Source: Campylobacteraceae bacterium
Lineage (GTDB): Bacteria > Campylobacterota > Campylobacteria > Campylobacterales > Sulfurovaceae
NCBI GenBank assembly: GCA_027083075.1
Contig: JALWQQ010000071.1
Coordinates: 1 to 7,343, forward strand
DNA length: 7,343 bases
Reading direction: 5' to 3'
How positions within the stretch are numbered: position 1 is the stretch's first letter; each line of letters begins with the position of its first letter. The position numbers were made by a program, and so were the translations under genes. The notes under the pieces were generated by a model. The model had not been told where the DNA came from, did not search any database, and saw only the letters and a list, made by a program, of their open reading frames with translations. Below are positions 5,051 through 7,343 of the stretch, piece by piece.

Positions 5051-5398
5051 CTACAGTAATGTTATGACCTTCTCGGGCGGTCTACCGATGATCGCCTTGC
5101 CGTCCTTGATAACGATAGGCCTTTCGATAAGTTTAGGGTGCGCCACCATCGCTTCGATCAGCCTCTCTTCGTCATCCACCTCTTTAAGCCCCAACTCTTT
5201 ATAGATCGCCTCTTTGGTGCGCATCAACTCACGCGCAGTGATGCCCAGCATCTTCAAGAGCGCTTTGAGCTCCTCTTTGCTCGGCGGCGTCTCGAGATAC
5301 TTTACCACCTCAACCTCCGCGCCTTTCTCTTCAAGCAGCTTGAGCGCCTGACGCGATTTGCTACAACGGGGATTATGAAAGATCGTTACCTTTGCCAT
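5051..5398 (-). CDS. arsC: ArsC/YfgD-type glutaredoxin-fold reductase (putative arsenate reductase)
   Basis: This 115-residue cytoplasmic protein is of the ArsC family. HNPRCSKSRQALKLLEEKG near the N-terminus holds the catalytic Cys12 in the C-x3-R loop. YLETPPSKEELKALL (34-48), ELMRTKE (57-63), HPKLIERPIV (87-96) and GRPPEKV (105-111) follow in order. Arg60, Arg93 and Arg106 correspond to the three arginines that bind arsenate or activate the cysteine in plasmid R773 ArsC (60, 94, 107). The sequence is closest to the short YfgD type of E. coli (about 119 residues), which ends shortly after GRPPE. Arsenate reduction is the annotated activity of the family, but no arsB, arsR or acr3 gene is nearby, so the true substrate is open. 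The ATG has AAGGAG seven bases upstream. Confidence 0.9.
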   Translation of the reverse strand: MAKVTIFHNPRCSKSRQALKLLEEKGAEVEVVKYLETPPSKEELKALLKMLGITARELMRTKEAIYKELGLKEVDDEERLIEAMVAHPKLIERPIVIKDGKAIIGRPPEKVITLL

Positions 5399-5455
5399 CG
5401 CCTACTCCTTGCTTTGTTTACCGAAGTCTACACAAACGATTCTTCATTTCTCGAT

Positions 5456-5464
5456 ATAGTAGCA
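5456..5464 (-). promoter_or_regulatory. Possible extended -10 of arsC
   Basis: Minus-strand TGCTACTAT is one mismatch from TGnTATAAT and lies about 57 bases before the arsC ATG in the divergent spacer. No -35 is evident. Confidence 0.4.
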
Positions 5465-5491
5465 AAAGCTCTCTACAAATTATGTTACACT

Positions 5492-5497
5492 TATAAT
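5492..5497 (+). promoter_or_regulatory. -10 box of the 108-residue repeat-protein gene
   Basis: TATAAT occurs 25 bases before the ATG at 5523, with AAGGAA (5513-5518) four bases upstream of the start. There is no TGn extension. The upstream bases are AT-rich (ACAAATTATGTTAC), as is common for Campylobacterota promoters lacking a -35. Confidence 0.5.
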
Positions 5498-5522
5498 ATA
5501 CCAAACAAGGATAAGGAAAAAA

Positions 5523-5849
5523 ATGCCAAAAGATACCCACACAGAGCTCTTTTCAAAACTCGGTATCGATATCGAAAATGACAAGATCAGCATCGATATC
5601 GCCAAGACCAAAGGTTTCTTCGACGCACTGCGCGAAACTTTGGCACAAAAAGCGCAAAAGCTTCAAAAAGATATCGAAGAGGGTAAAGTCGATCTCGGCG
5701 ACCGGGTCGGCATCAAGGTGGAGAACGAAAAGATCGATATCGATCTTGGTAAAACGAAAAGCTTTATCGAAACACTCGGCGAAAAGGTAGAGAACTTTGT
5801 CAAAGAACTCGAAAGCAGCCTCGAAGCGATCGGCAAGCCGAAAGATTAG
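5523..5849 (+). CDS. Hypothetical small protein with two copies of one module
   Basis: I do not recognise the family of this 108-residue, highly charged protein. It is built from two homologous modules, about residues 14-52 and 63-97. Each begins with a short strand-like segment (GIDIENDKISIDI / GIKVENEKIDIDL), then KTK, then an amphipathic helix (GFFDALRETLAQKAQ / SFIETLGEKVENFVK). Residues 14-38 and 63-87 share 14 of 25 identities by eye. A Gly/Asp-rich joint (EEGKVDLGDRV) links the modules. There is no signal peptide, membrane helix or cysteine, so it is probably cytoplasmic, and it may dimerise or pack module against module. SD site and -10 box support a real gene. It is divergent from arsC and overlaps the ppk2 stop codon tail-to-tail by four bases. 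No function can be assigned. Confidence 0.8.
   Translation: MPKDTHTELFSKLGIDIENDKISIDIAKTKGFFDALRETLAQKAQKLQKDIEEGKVDLGDRVGIKVENEKIDIDLGKTKSFIETLGEKVENFVKELESSLEAIGKPKD
5562..5636 (+). repeat. Coding repeat, copy 1 of the duplicated module
   Basis: This stretch encodes residues 14-38 of the 108-residue protein (G-I-D-I-E-N-D-K-I-S-I-D-I, then A-K-T-K, then the first helix turns). It aligns without gaps to copy 2 at 5709-5783. Confidence 0.7.
5709..5783 (+). repeat. Coding repeat, copy 2 of the duplicated module
   Basis: This stretch encodes residues 63-87 of the 108-residue protein (G-I-K-V-E-N-E-K-I-D-I-D-L, then G-K-T-K). Fourteen of 25 residues are identical to copy 1 and most others are conservative. 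The DNA has drifted more than the protein, which suggests an old duplication under selection. Confidence 0.7.
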
Positions 5850-6664
5850 ACGGAGGCATTGTGTAGTGTGACGATCGCCTCGTCCACCCCTTGGATCAGT
5901 CGCTTGTCCTTGTCTTTGTAGTCAATGTTATAGAGTAGATAACGTACGGCATTGAGACGCGCACGCTTCTTGTCATCGACTTTAAGTTCGCACCACGGCG
6001 CATAGATGGTGCCCGAAAGCGCAAACATCTTATCGCGCAATGCGACATACTCCTCGTAACGCTCCAAGGATTTGTAGTCCAATGCACTAAGCTTCCAGCT
6101 TTTGAGCGGATTTTGCTCTCTGTCCTTGATGCGGCGCGCCTGCGTCTCTTTGCTTATCGATAGATAAAATTTGAAAAAGAGGATACCCTCTTCTACTAAC
6201 ATCTCTTCTACTTCGTTGACTTGTCGATAGAAGCGCTCATGCTCCTCGGGCGTACAGAAGCCGAAGACCTGCTCGATGCCGGCACGGTTGTACCAACTGC
6301 GATCGAAAAAGACCATCTCGGAAGGGTTGGGTAGTTGCTTGAAGTGGCGTTGAAAGTACCACTGTCCCGCCTCGACGTCACTCGGCTTCGGTAACGCGAC
6401 CGAACGCGCTTTACGGGGGTTTAGGTAGCGGTTGATCTCTTTGATGGTAGAGCTTTTTCCCGCCGTGTCGATCCCCTCGAAGATGAGCAAGATGCGCTGT
6501 TTTGTCTCGATGCACCACTGCTGCAACTTGACCAGCTCGCGATGCAGGTGTAGCATCTGTTTTTCATAAAACTTGCGTCTGACCTTACCGTTACGCTTAA
6601 ATGCCTTCTTCTCTTGCAGCTCGGCAAGCGCATCGGTATATGTAATGTGTTGCAATGCTCTCAT
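5846..6664 (-). CDS. ppk2: Polyphosphate kinase 2 (PPK2) family protein
   Basis: This 272-residue protein is a single-domain PPK2, which moves phosphate between polyphosphate and nucleotides (often making GTP or ATP from the diphosphate). The P-loop is FEGIDTAGKSST (62-73). It is followed by LNPRKARSVALPKPSD (81-96), QWYFQRHFKQLPNPSEM (101-117) and the Walker B/lid region FFDRSWYNRAGIEQVFGFCT (119-138). WKLSALDYKSLERYEEY in the C-terminal part is also typical. The usual PPK2 P-loop is GRDAAGKGG; here Arg is Ile and GG is SS. The length is that of one-domain PPK2 enzymes. The ATG overlaps the stop codon of the upstream coiled-coil gene by ATGA (6664-6661), and only a weak purine run precedes it, so translation is probably coupled. 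The 3' end overlaps the convergent 108-residue gene by four bases. Confidence 0.92.
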   Translation of the reverse strand: MRALQHITYTDALAELQEKKAFKRNGKVRRKFYEKQMLHLHRELVKLQQWCIETKQRILLIFEGIDTAGKSSTIKEINRYLNPRKARSVALPKPSDVEAGQWYFQRHFKQLPNPSEMVFFDRSWYNRAGIEQVFGFCTPEEHERFYRQVNEVEEMLVEEGILFFKFYLSISKETQARRIKDREQNPLKSWKLSALDYKSLERYEEYVALRDKMFALSGTIYAPWCELKVDDKKRARLNAVRYLLYNIDYKDKDKRLIQGVDEAIVTLHNASV

Positions 6665-7167
6665 CTGCTCTCTTCTTTGTCCAACTTCATCAACAAGCGC
6701 GCATTGTTGATGCGAAGCTTGTTGTTCTCCTCGGCGATGCGTTGCATCTCCCCCTTAAGACGCTCCAGCTCCTTGCCGAGTGTTTCGTTTGCGCCCTCGA
6801 GTCGGTCGTGCTGCGCCTTAAGCGCTTCGTAGTTTTGTCGCAATGACGCCTCTTGTCTCTGCAACTTCGCGTGCGCCTCTTCCAGATCGGAAAGCCGCTT
6901 TTTGGTCTCTTCAAAGCGGGCAAGCTCTCCCTCCTGCCGCGCTACGGTTGCGTGTGCGCTTTTGAGCTCTTTTTGCAGTTGTGACAACTCTTCGCTACGT
7001 TGTGCCAATGCCTCTTTGAGCTCTCTATAGCGCACCTTGTAGTGCTTGATACGCAGACTCGCTACGATGCTCACCAAAACGATAAAGAGCACGATCACGG
7101 CGGCGATACCCGCCAAAAACATCATCGTATCGGGATCACTCAACCGCAATACAAGGTTTTGTTGCAC
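6661..7167 (-). CDS. Membrane-anchored coiled-coil protein, function unknown
   Basis: This is a 168-residue protein of unrecognised family. A short N-terminal segment is followed by one hydrophobic helix (about 16-38, with LAGIAAVIVLFIVLVSIVAS), then basic RIKHYKVRYR. The rest, to residue 168, is a long, nearly uninterrupted coiled coil rich in Glu, Lys, Leu, Gln and Ala. By the positive-inside rule the coiled coil should be cytoplasmic. The start is GTG at 7167-7165, with AAAGGA (7179-7174) six bases upstream, lying over the last codons of the lolA-like gene. ATG codons at residues 15-16 fall inside the hydrophobic helix and are poor alternatives. The layout recalls the N-terminus of RmuC, but the RmuC nuclease-like domain is absent. 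Tight coupling to ppk2 suggests a shared role, perhaps tethering. Confidence 0.75.
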   Translation of the reverse strand: MQQNLVLRLSDPDTMMFLAGIAAVIVLFIVLVSIVASLRIKHYKVRYRELKEALAQRSEELSQLQKELKSAHATVARQEGELARFEETKKRLSDLEEAHAKLQRQEASLRQNYEALKAQHDRLEGANETLGKELERLKGEMQRIAEENNKLRINNARLLMKLDKEESR

Positions 7168-7170
7168 CTG

Positions 7171-7343
7171 CTATCCTTTGATGATATCGTAGTTCTTGGG
7201 GTAACGGCATCTCGTTACGCTCTCGGGCAGAGGCTTTGCACCGCGTTTGATCTTCGTAAAGAGGATCTGCACTTTGTTATCGAGTTCGTCGAAAAAAGCG
7301 ATAGAGTCGACATTACCGTTCTCATCGGTTCGAAGCGTATAGT
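7171..7343 (-). CDS. lolA: LolA-like outer-membrane lipoprotein carrier, C-terminal fragment
   Basis: Only the last 57 codons are present; the 5' end is beyond the window. The frame reads YTLRTDENGNVDSIAFFDEL, then DNKVQILFTKIKRG, and ends RCRYPKNYDIIKG before TAG 7173-7171. This fits the end of the LolA half-barrel: 'I.f.D...N.v.i.F..i' strands and a closing 'P...DII' strand. LolA carries lipoproteins across the periplasm to the outer membrane. The match is to the general pattern of epsilonproteobacterial LolA proteins as I remember them and is not decisive. Three bases separate its stop codon from the GTG of the coiled-coil gene, so lolA, the coiled-coil gene and ppk2 probably form one transcript. 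Confidence 0.55.
   Translation of the reverse strand, partial: YTLRTDENGNVDSIAFFDELDNKVQILFTKIKRGAKPLPESVTRCRYPKNYDIIKG

Noticed and set aside
5896..6923. Short open frames on both strands inside ppk2 and the coiled-coil gene
   Set aside because: Arg/Ser-rich translations are typical frame-shifted shadows of Lys/Glu-rich genes; no start signals or family matches.
1..7343. CRISPR array, tRNA or rRNA, IS element, phage attachment site or riboswitch
   Set aside because: No regularly spaced repeats, no RNA gene-like folded segments, no transposase or terminal repeats, and no intergenic gap longer than about 130 bases in which to place a riboswitch.

Overview
The window looks like chromosome from a member of the Campylobacterota (epsilonproteobacteria), most likely a free-living Sulfurovum/Sulfurimonas-like organism. 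Three things point there: a DUF2603/UPF0763 gene, a family I know only from this phylum; a YebC with the N-terminus MGRAFEYRKAAK instead of the enterobacterial form; and promoters built mainly as extended -10 boxes (TGnTATAAT) without a matching -35. The genus is inferred. Genes are tightly packed, and no rRNA, tRNA, IS element or CRISPR array is visible.

Layout. 1-134 is the 3' end of an ExbD/TolR-type gene (+), followed tail-to-tail by a small thioredoxin-like gene (-), which may be leaderless. A divergent spacer of about 130 bp leads to a complete YefM/YoeB toxin-antitoxin pair (588-1103, +), less GC-rich than the core genes. It converges on yjdM (formerly phnA, 1111-1455, -). Then come a DUF2603 gene (1580-2071, +) and yebC (2141-2881, +), which abuts a YbiT-type ABC-F ATPase gene (2882-4483, -) with no spacer. 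Upstream of the ABC-F gene on the same strand lie a second toxin-antitoxin pair (ParE/RelE-type toxin plus a 72-residue antitoxin, 4523-5019) and an ArsC/YfgD-type reductase gene (5051-5398). Divergent from arsC is a 108-residue protein made of two copies of one module (5523-5849, +). Its stop codon overlaps that of a three-gene minus-strand operon: lolA-like (partial), a membrane-anchored coiled-coil protein, and ppk2.

How the genes relate. Several products act on translation: YebC and ABC-F proteins relieve or modulate ribosome stalling, YoeB cleaves mRNA in the ribosomal A site, and ParE/RelE proteins act on gyrase or the ribosome. The two toxin-antitoxin pairs each have a palindrome over an extended -10 box, a Shine-Dalgarno (SD) site only on the antitoxin, and a toxin reached by stop/start coupling. 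The lolA/coiled-coil/ppk2 operon joins lipoprotein trafficking, an inner-membrane coiled coil and polyphosphate metabolism; the functional link is unknown.

I did not find a clear new multi-gene system. The most unusual items are the duplicated-module protein at 5523, the conserved lack of space at all four convergent gene ends, the coiled-coil/ppk2 coupling, and the operator-like palindromes.
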